Assembly: GCF_000757825.1 (NCBI RefSeq)
Contig: NZ_CP009451.1
Span: 4,650,001 to 4,714,000 of the forward strand
DNA: 64,000 bases
From: Cedecea neteri
GTDB lineage: Bacteria; Pseudomonadota; Gammaproteobacteria; Enterobacterales; Enterobacteriaceae
Reading direction: 5' to 3'
Shown: in pieces, positions 36,072 to 46,419 of the stretch
How the letters are laid out: each line of letters begins with the position of its first letter
How positions within the stretch are numbered: the stretch's first letter is position 1
The notes under the pieces: generated by a model
Seen by the model: the letters and a program-made list of their open reading frames with translations, nothing else
What the model was told of the DNA's origin: nothing
The model's database searches: none
Program-made: the position numbers and the translations under genes

Positions 36072-37637
36072 TTAGTGTGGTACAACCAGTGTGTCAGGCG
36101 TGGTTAACCAGCCGCTGGCAAGCATCCATTCGGTGGCGGGCACCAGCGTGTACTCAACGCAAAGCAGGCCCACAAGCGTCAGAACGAGAGTGTACGGGAG
36201 CGCCATAATAACCATCCGTCCGTAAGAGAGGCGAATCAACGGCGCCAGCGCAGAGGTCAGCAGGAACAGGAATGCCGCCTGGCCGTTAGGCGTCGCCACC
36301 GACGGCAGGTTAGTCCCGGTATTAATGGCTACCGCCAACAGCTCGAACTGTTTCATATCAATCGCGCCATGTTGCAGCGCGGTTTTCGCTTCGCTGATAT
36401 AAACGGTGCCAACAAAGACGTTGTCAGAGATGGAAGAGAGCAGGCCGTTAAAGATGTAAAACAGCGACAGCTGGGCATGCGGGGAGGCATCCAGCACGTA
36501 CTGAATTATCGGGCTAAACAAATGCTGATCGATGATCACCGCCACAATAGTGAAGAAAACGGTCAGCAGGGCGGTAAACGGCAGTGCTTCGGTAAAGGCC
36601 TTGCCAATCGCGTGCTCATCGGTCACGCCGCACAGCGAGGTCGCCAGAATAATCACCGACAGACCGATAAGGCCGACTTCTGCCAGATGCAAAGCCAGGG
36701 CGACGATCAGCCAAACGCCGATCAGCGCCTGAATAAGCAGCTTCATTTTGTCCTGCTTCGTCCGTTTCTTCGCGCTTTCGGCATCGAAGTCATGCAGGAT
36801 GCCGCGTACTTTTTCCGGCAACGTTTGCCCGTAACCAAGCACCTTAAAGCGCTCAAGAAGGACACAGGTTAGCAGGCCACAAATCAGCACCGGTACCGTT
36901 ACCGGCATCATTCGCAGGAAGAAATCACCGAAATGCCAGCCGGCATTTTTAGCAATAATCAGGTTCTGCGGCTCGCCGACCATGGTCATCACACCGCCGA
37001 GCGCGGTCCCCACGCCGGCGTGCATCATCAGGCTACGCAGGAAAGCGCGGAACTGCTCAAGGATCTCCCGGCTGTCGGTCTGAATATGGCTATCGTCCTG
37101 GACGTTGCCGTCATCCTGCGCCTCAGACACCACGCGGTGATAGATGCTGTAGAAGCCAACGGCCACGCTGATAACCACTGCGACCACGGTTAAGGCATCG
37201 AGAAATGCGGAGAGAAACGCGGCGGCGACGCAAAAGGCCAGCGACAGCGCAATTTTGGAGCGAATGCCCAGCAGCAGTCGGGTAAATAACAGCAGTAACA
37301 GCTGCTTCATGAAGTAGATCCCGGCCACCATGAACATCAGCAGCAGCAGGACTTCCAGATTAGCCGCAACTTCACCGTGAACGTGTTCGGGGCTGGTCAT
37401 GCCGACCAACACGGCTTCAATGGCAAGCAGGCCGCCGGGCAGCAGCGGATAGCACTTCAGCGCCATCGCCAGGGTGAAGATAAACTCAATCACCAGCATC
37501 CAACCCGCGACAAACGGGCTGACAAACCAGAAAACCAGCGGATTAATCACTAAAAAGATAATCAGCGTAAGCTTGTACCAGTCAGGTGATTGACCCAGAA
37601 AATTGCGGTACAGCGCCCGCCCGGAGGACATTTCCAT
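36072..37637 (-). CDS. nhaB: Na+/H+ antiporter NhaB
   Basis: NhaB exchanges sodium for protons across the inner membrane and contributes to sodium tolerance at neutral to alkaline pH. The 521-residue protein has about 12 hydrophobic spans and matches E. coli NhaB (513) along its length, e.g. [20 protein letters not shown] with its conserved Asp and [19 protein letters not shown]. Divergent from fadR, the E. coli arrangement. Confidence 0.95.
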   Translation of the reverse strand: MEMSSGRALYRNFLGQSPDWYKLTLIIFLVINPLVFWFVSPFVAGWMLVIEFIFTLAMALKCYPLLPGGLLAIEAVLVGMTSPEHVHGEVAANLEVLLLLMFMVAGIYFMKQLLLLLFTRLLLGIRSKIALSLAFCVAAAFLSAFLDALTVVAVVISVAVGFYSIYHRVVSEAQDDGNVQDDSHIQTDSREILEQFRAFLRSLMMHAGVGTALGGVMTMVGEPQNLIIAKNAGWHFGDFFLRMMPVTVPVLICGLLTCVLLERFKVLGYGQTLPEKVRGILHDFDAESAKKRTKQDKMKLLIQALIGVWLIVALALHLAEVGLIGLSVIILATSLCGVTDEHAIGKAFTEALPFTALLTVFFTIVAVIIDQHLFSPIIQYVLDASPHAQLSLFYIFNGLLSSISDNVFVGTVYISEAKTALQHGAIDMKQFELLAVAINTGTNLPSVATPNGQAAFLFLLTSALAPLIRLSYGRMVIMALPYTLVLTLVGLLCVEYTLVPATEWMLASGWLTTPDTLVVPH

Positions 37638-37865
37638 CGTAAAATTACCGTTATCCGTTGTATTATGTTGATGTTTAATAATATAGCCCTTCAGGGTACT
37701 CGTATAAGGCTCACGCGATCAAGCCGCAGGAAATCCTGAGTTAAGGCATTAATCGTCAAAATTCAACGCCGATCCCGCATTTGCACGTCGCCCCCGCTAT
37801 CTGGCGTGCATGGCATCTGGTATGATGAGTCCAATTTGCAAAACCTGAGTAATGGAAATCTTACT

Positions 37866-38585
37866 ATGGTCATTAAGGCGCAGAGCCCAGCGGGTTTCGC
37901 GGAAGAGTATATTATAGAAAGTATCTGGAACAGCCGTTTTCCGCCGGGGTCTATCCTTCCGGCAGAGCGTGAATTATCAGAACTTATTGGCGTGACGCGA
38001 ACCACATTACGTGAAGTGCTTCAGCGTCTTGCTCGCGACGGCTGGTTGACTATCCAGCACGGAAAACCGACTCGTGTTAACAATTTCTGGGAAACGTCAG
38101 GCTTAAATATCCTGGAAACGCTGGCGCGGCTGGATCACGACAGCGTGCCGCAGCTGATTGATAATCTGCTGTCCGTGCGGACCAATATTTCAACGATATT
38201 TATCCGTACAGCCCTTCGTCAGTATCCGGATAAATCGCAGGAGGTGCTGGCCACCGCCAACAAGGTTGAAGATCACGCCGACGCGTTTGCCGAGCTCGAT
38301 TACAACATTTTCCGTGGCCTGGCGTTTGCGTCCGGTAACCCGATTTATGGTCTGATCCTTAACGGTATGAAAGGGCTGTACACCCGTATCGGGCGTCACT
38401 ACTTTTCAAATCCCGAAGCTCGCAGCCTGGCGCTGGGCTTCTACCACCGCCTGGCGGAAATTTGCCAGCAGGGGCTTCACGATCAGGTCTTTGATACCGT
38501 GCGTAATTATGGCCGCGAGAGCGGCGAGATTTGGCACCGTATGCAGAAAAACTTGCCGGGTGATTTAGCGATGCACAGTCGCTAA
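37866..38585 (+). CDS. fadR: Fatty-acid metabolism regulator FadR
   Basis: FadR is a GntR-family regulator that represses beta-oxidation genes (including fadD) and activates fabA/fabB; long-chain acyl-CoA releases it from DNA. The N-terminal winged helix (about 10-75, [20 protein letters not shown]) and C-terminal acyl-CoA-binding domain are intact. ATG 37866 gives 239 residues, identical in length to E. coli FadR; the earlier ATG at 37806 has no counterpart. Confidence 0.97.
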   Translation: MVIKAQSPAGFAEEYIIESIWNSRFPPGSILPAERELSELIGVTRTTLREVLQRLARDGWLTIQHGKPTRVNNFWETSGLNILETLARLDHDSVPQLIDNLLSVRTNISTIFIRTALRQYPDKSQEVLATANKVEDHADAFAELDYNIFRGLAFASGNPIYGLILNGMKGLYTRIGRHYFSNPEARSLALGFYHRLAEICQQGLHDQVFDTVRNYGRESGEIWHRMQKNLPGDLAMHSR

Positions 38586-38592
38586 GCAGAAT

Positions 38593-38625
38593 AAAAAACG
38601 CTTCCTTCCGGAAGCGTTTTTTTTT
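38593..38625. terminator. Bidirectional terminator between fadR and ycgB
   Basis: AAAAAACGCTTCC-TTCC-GGAAGCGTTTTTT with long A and T runs on either side. Confidence 0.92.
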
Positions 38626-38639
38626 CGCTTGCATCTGGT

Positions 38640-40172
38640 TTATAAAGGATTTTTTTGCGGGCACCGTTCCAGTAACTCGACGCTACCGTCCGCATTTTGC
38701 TGTTCCATAATCACGTCAAATCCCCACAGGCGGTGCACGTGCTTAAGCACCTCGCGGCGGCCTTTATCCAGCGGCGCCCGGTTGTGCGGAATATAGCGCA
38801 GCGTCAAAGAACGATCGCCACGCAGATCCACATCCCAGACCTGAATATTTGGCTCCAGGTTGCTGAGGTTGTACTGCGCCGAGAGCTGAGAGCGAATCTC
38901 CCGATAACCTTCTTCGTTATGGATGGCCGAAATCTCCAGGAAATTATTACGGTCGTCATCCAGCACGGTGAACAGGCGGAAGTCTCGCATCAGCTTAGGC
39001 GACAGAAACTGGCTGATAAAACTCTCGTCCTTGAAGTCGCGCATGGCAAAGTGCAGCGTTTCCAGCCAGTCTTTACCGGCAATATCCGGGAACCAGTAGC
39101 GGTCTTCTTCCGTCGGTGACTGGCAGATACGTTTGATGTCCTGGAACATCGCAAACCCTAGCGCGTACGGGTTAATACCGTTATACCAGGGGCTGTTATA
39201 CGGTGGCTGGAACACCACGTTGGTGTGGCTATGAAGAAACTCCAGCATAAAGCGGTCGCTGACTTTTCCCTCGTCATACAGATGATTCAGAATGGTGTAA
39301 TGCCAGAATGTCGCCCAGCCTTCGTTCATCACCTGGGTTTGCTTTTGCGGATAAAAATACTGGCTGACCTTGCGCACAATGCGCAGGATCTCACGCTGCC
39401 ACGGCTCCAGCAGCGGAGCGTTCTTCTCCATGAAATACAGCAGATTCTCCTGCGGTTCGGAAGGGAAGCGGTGGGCGGACTCCGCGGTTTTTTCCTCTTC
39501 CTTACGCGGTAGCGTACGCCAAAGCGTGTTCACCTGGCTTTGCAGATACTCCTCGCGGCTTTTCTGACGCGCTTTCTCCTCCTGCAGCGAGATTTTTTGC
39601 GGGCGTTTATAGCGGTCCACGCCATAGTTCATCAGCGCATGACACGAATCCAGCAGGCGCTCCACCTCATCCACCCCGTAGCGCTCTTCGCACTGGGTAA
39701 TGTAGTTCTTAGCGAAGATCAGATAGTCGATTATCGAGCTGGCATCCGTCCAGCTTCGGAATAAATAGTTGTTTTTAAAGAAGGAGTTATGCCCGTAACA
39801 GGCATGAGCAATCACCAGCGCCTGCATGGTGATGGTGTTCTCCTCCATCAAATAGGCAATGCAGGGATTCGAGTTGATGACAATCTCATACGCCAGCCCT
39901 TGCTGCCCGTGTTTATACAGGCGCTCGGTCTCGATGAATTTTTTGCCAAAAGACCAGTGCGGATAATTAATCGGCATCCCGACGCTCGAGTAGGCATCCA
40001 TCATCTGCTCTGAGGTGATGACCTCAATCTGGTGGGGATAGGTGTCCAGCCTGTAGAGCTTTGCTACCCGGTCAATCTCAGCCAGGTAGATGTCCAGTAG
40101 CTCAAACGTCCAGTCGGGTCCGTCGCTCAGACGGTTGGGATCCTTTGTGGCGAAATCAGTTACGGTAGCCAT
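38640..40172 (-). CDS. ycgB: SpoVR-family protein YcgB
   Basis: A 510-residue protein, strongly conserved from Bacillus SpoVR to enterobacteria; in E. coli it is RpoS-dependent and its function is unknown, though the family often occurs with yeaG/yeaH kinase genes. Seen: SDGPDWTFELLDIYLAEID near the N-terminus and the histidine-rich VMNEGWATFWHYTILNHLYD. ATG 40172 follows GAGGG and gives the E. coli length; the frame is open further upstream but unconserved. Confidence 0.93.
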   Translation of the reverse strand: MATVTDFATKDPNRLSDGPDWTFELLDIYLAEIDRVAKLYRLDTYPHQIEVITSEQMMDAYSSVGMPINYPHWSFGKKFIETERLYKHGQQGLAYEIVINSNPCIAYLMEENTITMQALVIAHACYGHNSFFKNNYLFRSWTDASSIIDYLIFAKNYITQCEERYGVDEVERLLDSCHALMNYGVDRYKRPQKISLQEEKARQKSREEYLQSQVNTLWRTLPRKEEEKTAESAHRFPSEPQENLLYFMEKNAPLLEPWQREILRIVRKVSQYFYPQKQTQVMNEGWATFWHYTILNHLYDEGKVSDRFMLEFLHSHTNVVFQPPYNSPWYNGINPYALGFAMFQDIKRICQSPTEEDRYWFPDIAGKDWLETLHFAMRDFKDESFISQFLSPKLMRDFRLFTVLDDDRNNFLEISAIHNEEGYREIRSQLSAQYNLSNLEPNIQVWDVDLRGDRSLTLRYIPHNRAPLDKGRREVLKHVHRLWGFDVIMEQQNADGSVELLERCPQKNPL

Positions 40173-40390
40173 CAGCGCGCCCTCATTGTTTTCGGCTCTC
40201 TCTGAATGGAAAGCCTCACTCTCAAGAATAGACAACTCCTGAAAGATAGCGCCGACAAGTAAAATTTTTTATTCGCGATTTATTGATTCCGATACCCGGC
40301 TTTTTACTCACCCTGTAGCATTTTATTTTGGCTAAAATGTTTTCCCGTGCAGGAGATGCTAATTATCCCGGGCCAGTGCTGGCGGGCAAA

Positions 40391-40410
40391 CCTGTGAGGT
40401 TAGTCACCAT
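40391..40410 (+). promoter_or_regulatory. CRP site upstream of dadA
   Basis: TGTGA-GGTTAG-TCACC (40393-40408) matches the CRP consensus with one mismatch, about 98 bases before dadA. The dad operon is CRP- and Lrp-controlled in E. coli. Confidence 0.7.
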
Positions 40411-40423
40411 AATAAAGCCATAT

Positions 40424-40442
40424 GTTGAATAACATATTCAAC
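40424..40442 (+). repeat. Perfect 8-bp inverted repeat in the dadA promoter region
   Basis: GTTGAATA-ACA-TATTCAAC. Its dyad symmetry and place between the CRP site and dadA suggest a regulator site, possibly Lrp; the protein is not identified. Confidence 0.55.
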
Positions 40443-40497
40443 TGAGTTATCAATATGTAATCAGAAGATTATTCTTTTAGCTAAATGCGGAGCAGAT

Positions 40498-41796
40498 ATG
40501 CGTGTTGTGGTGCTGGGAAGTGGTGTCGTTGGCGTGGCAAGCGCCTGGTATTTACGTCAGGCCGGGCATGAAGTCACCGTCATCGATCGCGAATCTGGGC
40601 CGGCGCAGGAAACCAGTGCCGCCAACGCCGGTCAAATTTCACCGGGTTACGCTGCACCCTGGGCGGCACCTGGCGTCCCTTTAAAAGCCATCAAATGGAT
40701 GTTCCAGCGTCATGCACCTCTGGCTATCAGCCTTGACGGCACCCAGTTCCAGCTGAAGTGGATGTGGCAGATGCTACGCAACTGCGATACCCGCCACTAC
40801 ATGGAAAACAAAGGCCGCATGGTGCGCCTGGCCGAATACAGCCGCGATTGCCTGAAAGAGCTGCGCCACGCGACCGGGATTCAGTATGAAGGCCGGCAGG
40901 GCGGGACTCTACAACTGTTCCGTACCGAGCAGCAGTATGAAAGCGCGGCAAAAGATATCGCGGTGTTGAAAGATGCCGGAGTGCCGTATGAGCTTCTGGA
41001 AGCCAGCCAGCTCAATCGCGTAGAGCCAGCGTTGGCGGACGTTGCCCATAAGCTGACCGGCGGTCTACGTTTACCGAACGATGAAACCGGTGACTGCCAG
41101 CTGTTTACCCAAAACCTGGCGCGCATGGCGGCGGAAGCGGGCGTTGAGTTTCGTTTCAATACGCCTGTCGATCGCCTGCTGTACGAAAATCAGCAAATTA
41201 GCGGCGTGCAGTGCGGCCAGGAAGTGGTGAAGGGTGATGCTTACGTGGTGGCTTTTGGCTCGTACTCCACCGGCCTGCTCAAGGGCATTGCCGATATTCC
41301 TGTCTATCCTTTAAAAGGCTACTCGCTGACTATCCCGATTGCCGATGAGCAGGGCGCGCCGGTCTCGACCATTCTCGACGAGACCTACAAAATTGCCATT
41401 ACCCGCTTTGATAACCGTATTCGCGTCGGTGGAATGGCGGAAATCGTTGGCTTCAATACCGACCTGTTACAGCCGCGTCGCGAGACGCTGGAGATGGTCG
41501 TCAGAGATCTCTATCCACGCGGTGGGCACGTGGAACAGGCGACTTTCTGGACCGGCCTGCGCCCAATGACCCCGGACGGAACGCCTATTGTAGGGCGCAC
41601 GCCGTTCAAGAATCTCTGGCTGAATACGGGGCACGGCACGCTGGGCTGGACGATGGCGTGTGGCTCAGGCCAGATGCTGAGCGACCTGATCTCCGGGCGC
41701 ACTCCGGCGATACCGAGCGAGGATTTAGGTATTGCCCGCTACACGCCAGGCTTTACGCCCCTGAGCGCTCGCCATCTTCATGGCGCACATAACTAA
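40498..41796 (+). CDS. dadA: D-amino acid dehydrogenase small subunit
   Basis: DadA is a membrane-associated FAD enzyme that oxidises D-alanine and other D-amino acids to 2-oxo acids, feeding electrons to the respiratory chain. The 432-residue protein has the FAD-binding motif [14 protein letters not shown] at the N-terminus and the conserved C-terminal region [17 protein letters not shown] and [15 protein letters not shown]. Together with dadX (11 bases downstream) it converts L-alanine to pyruvate. The 325-base upstream gap (40173-40497) holds the CRP-like site and the inverted repeat. Confidence 0.97.
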   Translation: MRVVVLGSGVVGVASAWYLRQAGHEVTVIDRESGPAQETSAANAGQISPGYAAPWAAPGVPLKAIKWMFQRHAPLAISLDGTQFQLKWMWQMLRNCDTRHYMENKGRMVRLAEYSRDCLKELRHATGIQYEGRQGGTLQLFRTEQQYESAAKDIAVLKDAGVPYELLEASQLNRVEPALADVAHKLTGGLRLPNDETGDCQLFTQNLARMAAEAGVEFRFNTPVDRLLYENQQISGVQCGQEVVKGDAYVVAFGSYSTGLLKGIADIPVYPLKGYSLTIPIADEQGAPVSTILDETYKIAITRFDNRIRVGGMAEIVGFNTDLLQPRRETLEMVVRDLYPRGGHVEQATFWTGLRPMTPDGTPIVGRTPFKNLWLNTGHGTLGWTMACGSGQMLSDLISGRTPAIPSEDLGIARYTPGFTPLSARHLHGAHN

Positions 41797-41807
41797 AAGG
41801 AGCCGTC

Positions 41808-42878
41808 ATGTCCCGTCCTGTGGTAGCGACGCTGGATCTCAGCGCCCTGCGCAATAATCTTGATGTGGTGCGCAGAGCCGCGCCACAGTCTCGCGTGTGG
41901 TCGGTCGTCAAGGCCAATGCTTACGGGCACGGTCTCGATCGTGTCTGGTCGGCGCTCGGCGCGACGGATGGTTTTGCGATGTTGAACCTCGAAGAGGCCA
42001 TTTTGCTGCGGGAGCGTGGCTGGAAAGGCCCGATCCTGATGCTGGAAGGCTTCTTCCATGCCGATGAACTGGCGCTGTTTGATAAATACCGGCTGACCAC
42101 CAGCCTGCACAGCAACTGGCAGGTTAAGGCGCTGGCGAATGCCAAACTCAGCGCGCCGCTGGACGTTTATCTTAAAATTAACAGCGGCATGAACCGGCTG
42201 GGCTTTACGCCCGATCGCGTGCACAGCATCTGGCAAAAACTCCGTTCGATCTCAAACGTGGGTCAGCTGACTCTGATGGCGCATTTTGCCGATGCAGAAC
42301 AGCCCGAAGGCATCATCGAGCCGATGAAGCGCATCGAGCAGGCGGCGGAAGGCATTGATGCTCCTCGTTCGCTGTCAAACTCTGCGGCGACGCTGTGGCA
42401 CCCGGAAGCGCATTTTGACTGGGTTCGTCCGGGCATCATCCTTTATGGTGCGTCCCCGAGCGGCCAGTGGCAGGATGTGGCGACCAGCGGAATCCAGCCG
42501 GTGATGACGCTAAGCAGCGAAATTATCGGCATCCAGACCCTGAAAGCGGGCGATACCGTAGGCTACGGCAGCCGCTATACGGCAAGCGGTGAACAGCGTA
42601 TCGGTATCGTCGCGGGTGGCTACGCGGACGGTTATCCACGCATAGCCCCGGACGGCACGCCGGTGATGGTGGACGGCGTGATGACCAGAGTGGTAGGAAA
42701 AGTGTCGATGGACATGATTACCGTGGACCTGACGCCATGCCCGCAGGCTGGCATCGGCAGCCCGGTCGAGATGTGGGGCAAAAACGTCAAAATTGATGAC
42801 GTTGCCAGCGCCGCTGGTACGGTCGGTTATGAGCTGATGTGTGCGTTAGCGCCGCGAGTGCCGGTGATGGTGAGTTAA
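41808..42878 (+). CDS. dadX: Catabolic alanine racemase DadX
   Basis: DadX is a PLP enzyme that interconverts L- and D-alanine, supplying DadA. Lys35 ([10 protein letters not shown]) is the PLP lysine and the Tyr in [12 protein letters not shown] is the second catalytic base. 356 residues, as in E. coli. AAAGGAG lies 7 bases before the ATG. Last gene of the dad operon; the next 715 bases are not housekeeping sequence. Confidence 0.97.
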   Translation: MSRPVVATLDLSALRNNLDVVRRAAPQSRVWSVVKANAYGHGLDRVWSALGATDGFAMLNLEEAILLRERGWKGPILMLEGFFHADELALFDKYRLTTSLHSNWQVKALANAKLSAPLDVYLKINSGMNRLGFTPDRVHSIWQKLRSISNVGQLTLMAHFADAEQPEGIIEPMKRIEQAAEGIDAPRSLSNSAATLWHPEAHFDWVRPGIILYGASPSGQWQDVATSGIQPVMTLSSEIIGIQTLKAGDTVGYGSRYTASGEQRIGIVAGGYADGYPRIAPDGTPVMVDGVMTRVVGKVSMDMITVDLTPCPQAGIGSPVEMWGKNVKIDDVASAAGTVGYELMCALAPRVPVMVS

Positions 42879-42957
42879 TGTTCCAGGAGCTATTTCTTCT
42901 ACCTGTTTCTCTTTCCAAATATCCCGGGAGAGCTGTATAGCCCAGTATTTGTTACGT

Positions 42958-43272
42958 TCACCCGTAAATTGCTTTCCCCAGCACATTCAGATCACGGTGA
43001 ACGTGTCCGGGGGATAACGCCATCCCCCGAACAGCCCCGGCGCCCGGCGAGCTCATCGCCGCTGAAGCGGTAAACCCACCGGCTATCACCCAAACATTCG
43101 GGGTCGTTCGCGATTCGTTCCCGACGATCGCTCTCTTTCGCTGCTCCCGGCAGCTCAACCCCGCCTGAGTTGGGTCATAACCGGGGGCGATGAGAGCCGG
43201 GAACAAGGGCGTGGCGTTGGGACTGGCAGCAATTTTTATGTCCAGCGTAGCTATTAGCTTGAAGCGAGGCAC
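42958..43272 (-). CDS. Ash/Icd-like phage reading frame (doubtful gene)
   Basis: A 104-residue frame. Its middle part (GYDPTQAGLSCREQRKRAI, then ESRTTPNVWVIAGGF) resembles, from memory, the Ash and Icd-like hypothetical proteins encoded in P4/P1-type immunity regions. No signal peptide, no membrane span and no clear ribosome site are seen. The likely target of the upstream C4-like RNA overlaps the codons for A-I-V-G-N-E-S. It may be a truncated remnant or only a partly translated leader; similarity is recalled, not searched. Confidence 0.35.
   Translation of the reverse strand: MPRFKLIATLDIKIAASPNATPLFPALIAPGYDPTQAGLSCREQRKRAIVGNESRTTPNVWVIAGGFTASAAMSSPGAGAVRGMALSPGHVHRDLNVLGKAIYG
43116..43126 (-). 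other. Presumed target of the C4-like antisense RNA
   Basis: On the minus strand this reads CGTCGGGAACG, a perfect complement of the 11-base tips of both hairpins in the upstream C4-like RNA. It lies 163 bases downstream of that RNA in the same orientation, inside the Ash-like frame. Confidence 0.6.
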
Positions 43273-43289
43273 GGTTCCGGCTTAAATCG

Positions 43290-43398
43290 CCTCCGTTTTC
43301 TCTCCGACTGGCCAGGGTCCGGACGTCGGGAACGGCCGGAGGCTGAGAGCGTCGGGAACGCATCTCAGCCGACCCAGGACTGGGAGATAAAACGGAGG
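43290..43398 (-). ncRNA. C4-type antisense RNA (phage immunity RNA)
   Basis: The minus-strand RNA (109 bases) closes on itself. Outer stem CCTCCGTTTT/AAAACGGAGG is perfect (43389-43398 with 43290-43299), then TCTCC/GGAGA, then GGGT/ACCC. Inside are two hairpins: GGCTGAGA/TCTCAGCC topped by GCGT-TCCCG-ACGC, and CCGG/CCGG topped by CGT-TCCCG-ACG. Both tips carry the same 11 bases CGTTCCCGACG. A two-hairpin RNA whose loops pair with a site downstream in its own transcript is the plan of the C4 RNA of phages P1/P7 and the related CI RNA of P4. Family assignment is inference. Confidence 0.6.
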
Positions 43399-43442
43399 TC
43401 TGCCGCTTTAGCGGTCGATTTATTTGGCCGGGAGTCCGGGGT

Positions 43443-43471
43443 CTCGGGGAAGTGACGGTGACTTCCCCGAG
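43443..43471. repeat. Perfect 11-bp inverted repeat in the dadX-cvrA gap
   Basis: CTCGGGGAAGT-N7-ACTTCCCCGAG. There is no T tract on either strand, so it is not a typical terminator. It lies just upstream of the C4-like RNA (minus orientation) and could belong to its promoter or operator region. Confidence 0.6.
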
Positions 43472-43593
43472 TCGTTCACCGGTTTGGTGGTGACATGTGA
43501 AGCAGGACAGGAAGTGAACGGAACCTTAGCCAGCACTGCATAATTATGGGTATTTGTGACTAAGATAAAGCGTTCGGGGCAGAAGAGAAGAGG

Positions 43594-45330
43594 CTATTCC
43601 TCTTCTTCCCCGGCAACGCGGACACCAATCTTACGTACCAGGTTGTCCTCTTTCTCCGCCACCGTCCAAATCATACCGGCGAACTCAACCTGGTCACCGA
43701 CAACCGGCGCGCCGCCGAGCATCCCCAGCACAAAATCACCGAGCGACTGCTGGGTATTGACCTCTTCATCCAGCGTCAGGCCGTAAATGGTCGCCACGTC
43801 GGAGAACTGGGCGCTGGCCTCCAGAATAAAGTCACCAAAGAAGCGCTGATCCAAATCCACGGGCGGCGACTGGCTAAACAGCTTTCCGAGTGCGGGAAGG
43901 TCACGTTCGCGACCGATGACGCAGAGCACATCGCCCTCGCGAAGCCGGGTGCTGCCCGTCGGGTGCAGCAGCTCGTTATCGCGGAACAGCGCGGCAATAC
44001 GCGTCTCTTCAGGCATATGCAGGTCACGCAGGGCGGCACCCACGCACCATTTCTCTTCGCTCAACTGGTAGACAAACTGCTCCCACGGGTTATCAGGATG
44101 GATATCCAGCCCTACGCGGGAAACCGGCCAGCCGACCGGCGGTACCACGACTTTTGCTTTTTTCGCCGCCCAGCCGAGGGAGGTTCCCTGCAGCAGCAGT
44201 GAAACCAGCACCACGAAGAAGGCGACGTTGAAGAACAGGCGGGCGTTATCCAGCCCGGCCATCATCGGGAAGACCGCCAGAATGATAGGCACGGCGCCGC
44301 GCAGCCCAACCCAGCTGATAAACACACGCTCACGCAGGTTAAAGCCCCGGAAGGGCAGCAGGCCGGCAAAAATGGACAGCGGCCGGGCAAAGAAGATCAT
44401 CCACGCTGACAGCAGCAGCGCAGGCACCGCAATCGGCAGCAGGTCAGAGGGGTTCACCAGCAGGCCAAGCACCAGGAACATACCGATTTGCGCCATCCAG
44501 GCCAGCCCGTCAAAGGTTTGCAGAATACCAAAGCGGCTGCGAATAGGCCGATTGCCCATCACAAAGCCGCACAGGTAAACCGCCAGAATGCCGCTGCCGT
44601 CCAGCGCCGTCGTCACGCCAAACACCATAATGCCGCCGCTCAGCGCCAGCATCGGATACAGCCCCTGAGGCAGGGTGATGCGGTTAATCATTTGCAGCAG
44701 CAGGTAGCCGCCGCCAAGGCCAAGCACTATCCCCAGCCCGAACTGCTGAATGATATGCACCAGGAACATCCAGCTCAGGCCTGTCTGGTGCTGCTGAATC
44801 ATCTCAATCAGCGTAATGGTGAGAAACACCGCCATCGGGTCATTACTGCCCGACTCAATCTCAAGCGTTGCGCCCACGCGCTCGTTGAGGCCTTTACCGC
44901 CGAGCAGCGAAAAGACCGCCGCAGCATCGGTCGAACCGACGATGGCCCCGATAAGCAGGCCGTCAATAAGGTTCAGGTTGAACAGCCAGGCTGCTGCAAC
45001 ACCGGTCAAGCCGGAGGTAATTAATACGCCAACGGTTGCCAGTGAAAGCGCGGGGCCGAGCGCAACGCGAAATGAACTCGCCTGCGTTCGCATGCCGCCG
45101 TCAAGCAGGATAACTGCCAGCGCCAGGTTACTGATCAGATAGGCGAAGGGATAGTTATCAAACGGGATACCGCCCAGGCCGTCGATACCGGCCAGCATGC
45201 CGATAGCCAAAAAGATAACCAGAATGGGAATGCCCAGACGAGAGGAGAATGAACTTAATAAGATACTGCAAGTTACCAGAACGGAACCCAAAATAAACAG
45301 ACTGACTATCGCCCCTGCGTCCAAAATCAT
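43594..45330 (-). CDS. cvrA: K+/H+ antiporter CvrA (YcgO, NhaP2)
   Basis: A 578-residue CPA1-family antiporter that helps control cell volume at low osmolarity. About 13 membrane helices occupy residues 1-400, with the conserved [16 protein letters not shown] and [12 protein letters not shown]. They are followed by a cytoplasmic TrkA-C-like domain ([17 protein letters not shown]) and a CorC/HlyC-like end. Length equals E. coli CvrA. Confidence 0.94.
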   Translation of the reverse strand: MILDAGAIVSLFILGSVLVTCSILLSSFSSRLGIPILVIFLAIGMLAGIDGLGGIPFDNYPFAYLISNLALAVILLDGGMRTQASSFRVALGPALSLATVGVLITSGLTGVAAAWLFNLNLIDGLLIGAIVGSTDAAAVFSLLGGKGLNERVGATLEIESGSNDPMAVFLTITLIEMIQQHQTGLSWMFLVHIIQQFGLGIVLGLGGGYLLLQMINRITLPQGLYPMLALSGGIMVFGVTTALDGSGILAVYLCGFVMGNRPIRSRFGILQTFDGLAWMAQIGMFLVLGLLVNPSDLLPIAVPALLLSAWMIFFARPLSIFAGLLPFRGFNLRERVFISWVGLRGAVPIILAVFPMMAGLDNARLFFNVAFFVVLVSLLLQGTSLGWAAKKAKVVVPPVGWPVSRVGLDIHPDNPWEQFVYQLSEEKWCVGAALRDLHMPEETRIAALFRDNELLHPTGSTRLREGDVLCVIGRERDLPALGKLFSQSPPVDLDQRFFGDFILEASAQFSDVATIYGLTLDEEVNTQQSLGDFVLGMLGGAPVVGDQVEFAGMIWTVAEKEDNLVRKIGVRVAGEEEE

Positions 45331-45398
45331 TCATCTCCTTAATCTATGTCGCGGAATTTTAACATGTAATCTGTGGATTAAACGCCCAAAAAAGGCGC

Positions 45399-46325
45399 TT
45401 AAAGTGGGTTTCTTTTGCCGAGAACCGGGTGGCCGCTTAACGTCAGACGCGCCGTTTCGCCGTCATGAATAAGCTCGCCAAACGCCCCGAGAGGCAGGGT
45501 GACGGTTTGGGGTTCGTGACCAAACGGCAGGCCGTGTAAAACAGGAACCTGTAAACGCTTCTGCAGGGTCTGGCGCATCTCTTCAAAATTATACCCTGCG
45601 TCATAGTCGGTTGCCGTCGCGCCGTTAAAACTGCCTAAAACAATCGCTTTTTGGCGAGAGAGAATGCCCGCATGGTGAAGCTGCAGCAGCATGCGCTCGA
45701 CGCGGAAAGGGTGTTCGTTGATGTCTTCGACAACCAGAATGCCGCCCTCAATCGTTGGCAGCCACGGCGTACCTGTCAGCGAAATCAGCATCGCCAGATT
45801 ACCGCCCCACACCGTCCCGCTTGCCTGCACGGCAGGGGCATCGCTTGCCCAACTGACGGTAAATTCAGGTTCGCTGAGCGCCTGCCAGAAGTGACGCCAG
45901 GTAAACTCGTCCATCTCTTCGGCGCCGAAATTCCCGGCGAGCATGGGGCCGCTGAAGGTGATTGTACCGCACTGCGCCAGCAGGCCTAGCTGGATAGCGG
46001 TAAAGTCGCTGTGGCCGCAGATGATTTGCGGCCTGGCTCGCAGCGCTGCGCCCAGGCGTGAGAAGTCGATGTTTTCCAGTAGGCGGCTTGCGCCATAGCC
46101 GCCGCGCACCGCGAGCACGATATCGGTTTCCGGCGGCAGCGTTGCCAGTTGATTAATCTCCGCCAGTCGTTCGCTATCCGTTCCCGCAAAACGCTGAAAA
46201 CGCCTTGTGACCGCCTGCTGATTAACCACCTGATGCCCGTTCTCTTCCAGCCGGCGGATGCCCCTGGCCGCGGCCTGCTGATTAATGCAGTAACCGGATG
46301 GGGCGATTAAATGAATCAGAGACAT
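45399..46325 (-). CDS. ldcA: L,D-carboxypeptidase LdcA
   Basis: A 308-residue cytoplasmic serine peptidase (family S66) that removes terminal D-alanine from murein tetrapeptides during wall recycling. The nucleophile Ser106 is in CGHSDFTAIQ; the Glu in LVVEDINEHPF and the His in HGLPFGHEP complete the triad. Length close to E. coli (304). Divergent from emtA. Confidence 0.94.
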   Translation of the reverse strand: MSLIHLIAPSGYCINQQAAARGIRRLEENGHQVVNQQAVTRRFQRFAGTDSERLAEINQLATLPPETDIVLAVRGGYGASRLLENIDFSRLGAALRARPQIICGHSDFTAIQLGLLAQCGTITFSGPMLAGNFGAEEMDEFTWRHFWQALSEPEFTVSWASDAPAVQASGTVWGGNLAMLISLTGTPWLPTIEGGILVVEDINEHPFRVERMLLQLHHAGILSRQKAIVLGSFNGATATDYDAGYNFEEMRQTLQKRLQVPVLHGLPFGHEPQTVTLPLGAFGELIHDGETARLTLSGHPVLGKRNPL

Positions 46326-46419
46326 GGCATTTCCTTGCTGAATATGAATTGGTTATCATGCCGCTATCGAGAGCGCTTGTCATCGCCGTTATGGCGAGCA
46401 CATCAATAAGGATAGATGC

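Noticed and set aside
43175..43363. 62-residue frame in the dadX-cvrA gap
   Set aside because: It crosses the C4-like RNA structure, is Arg/Ser-rich and has no ribosome site; the RNA explains the sequence better.
43290..43398. Retron msr/msd or REP/BIME element as explanation of the hairpins
   Set aside because: No reverse transcriptase gene nearby and no repeat elsewhere in the window; the closed two-hairpin form with a downstream complement fits C4 RNA better.
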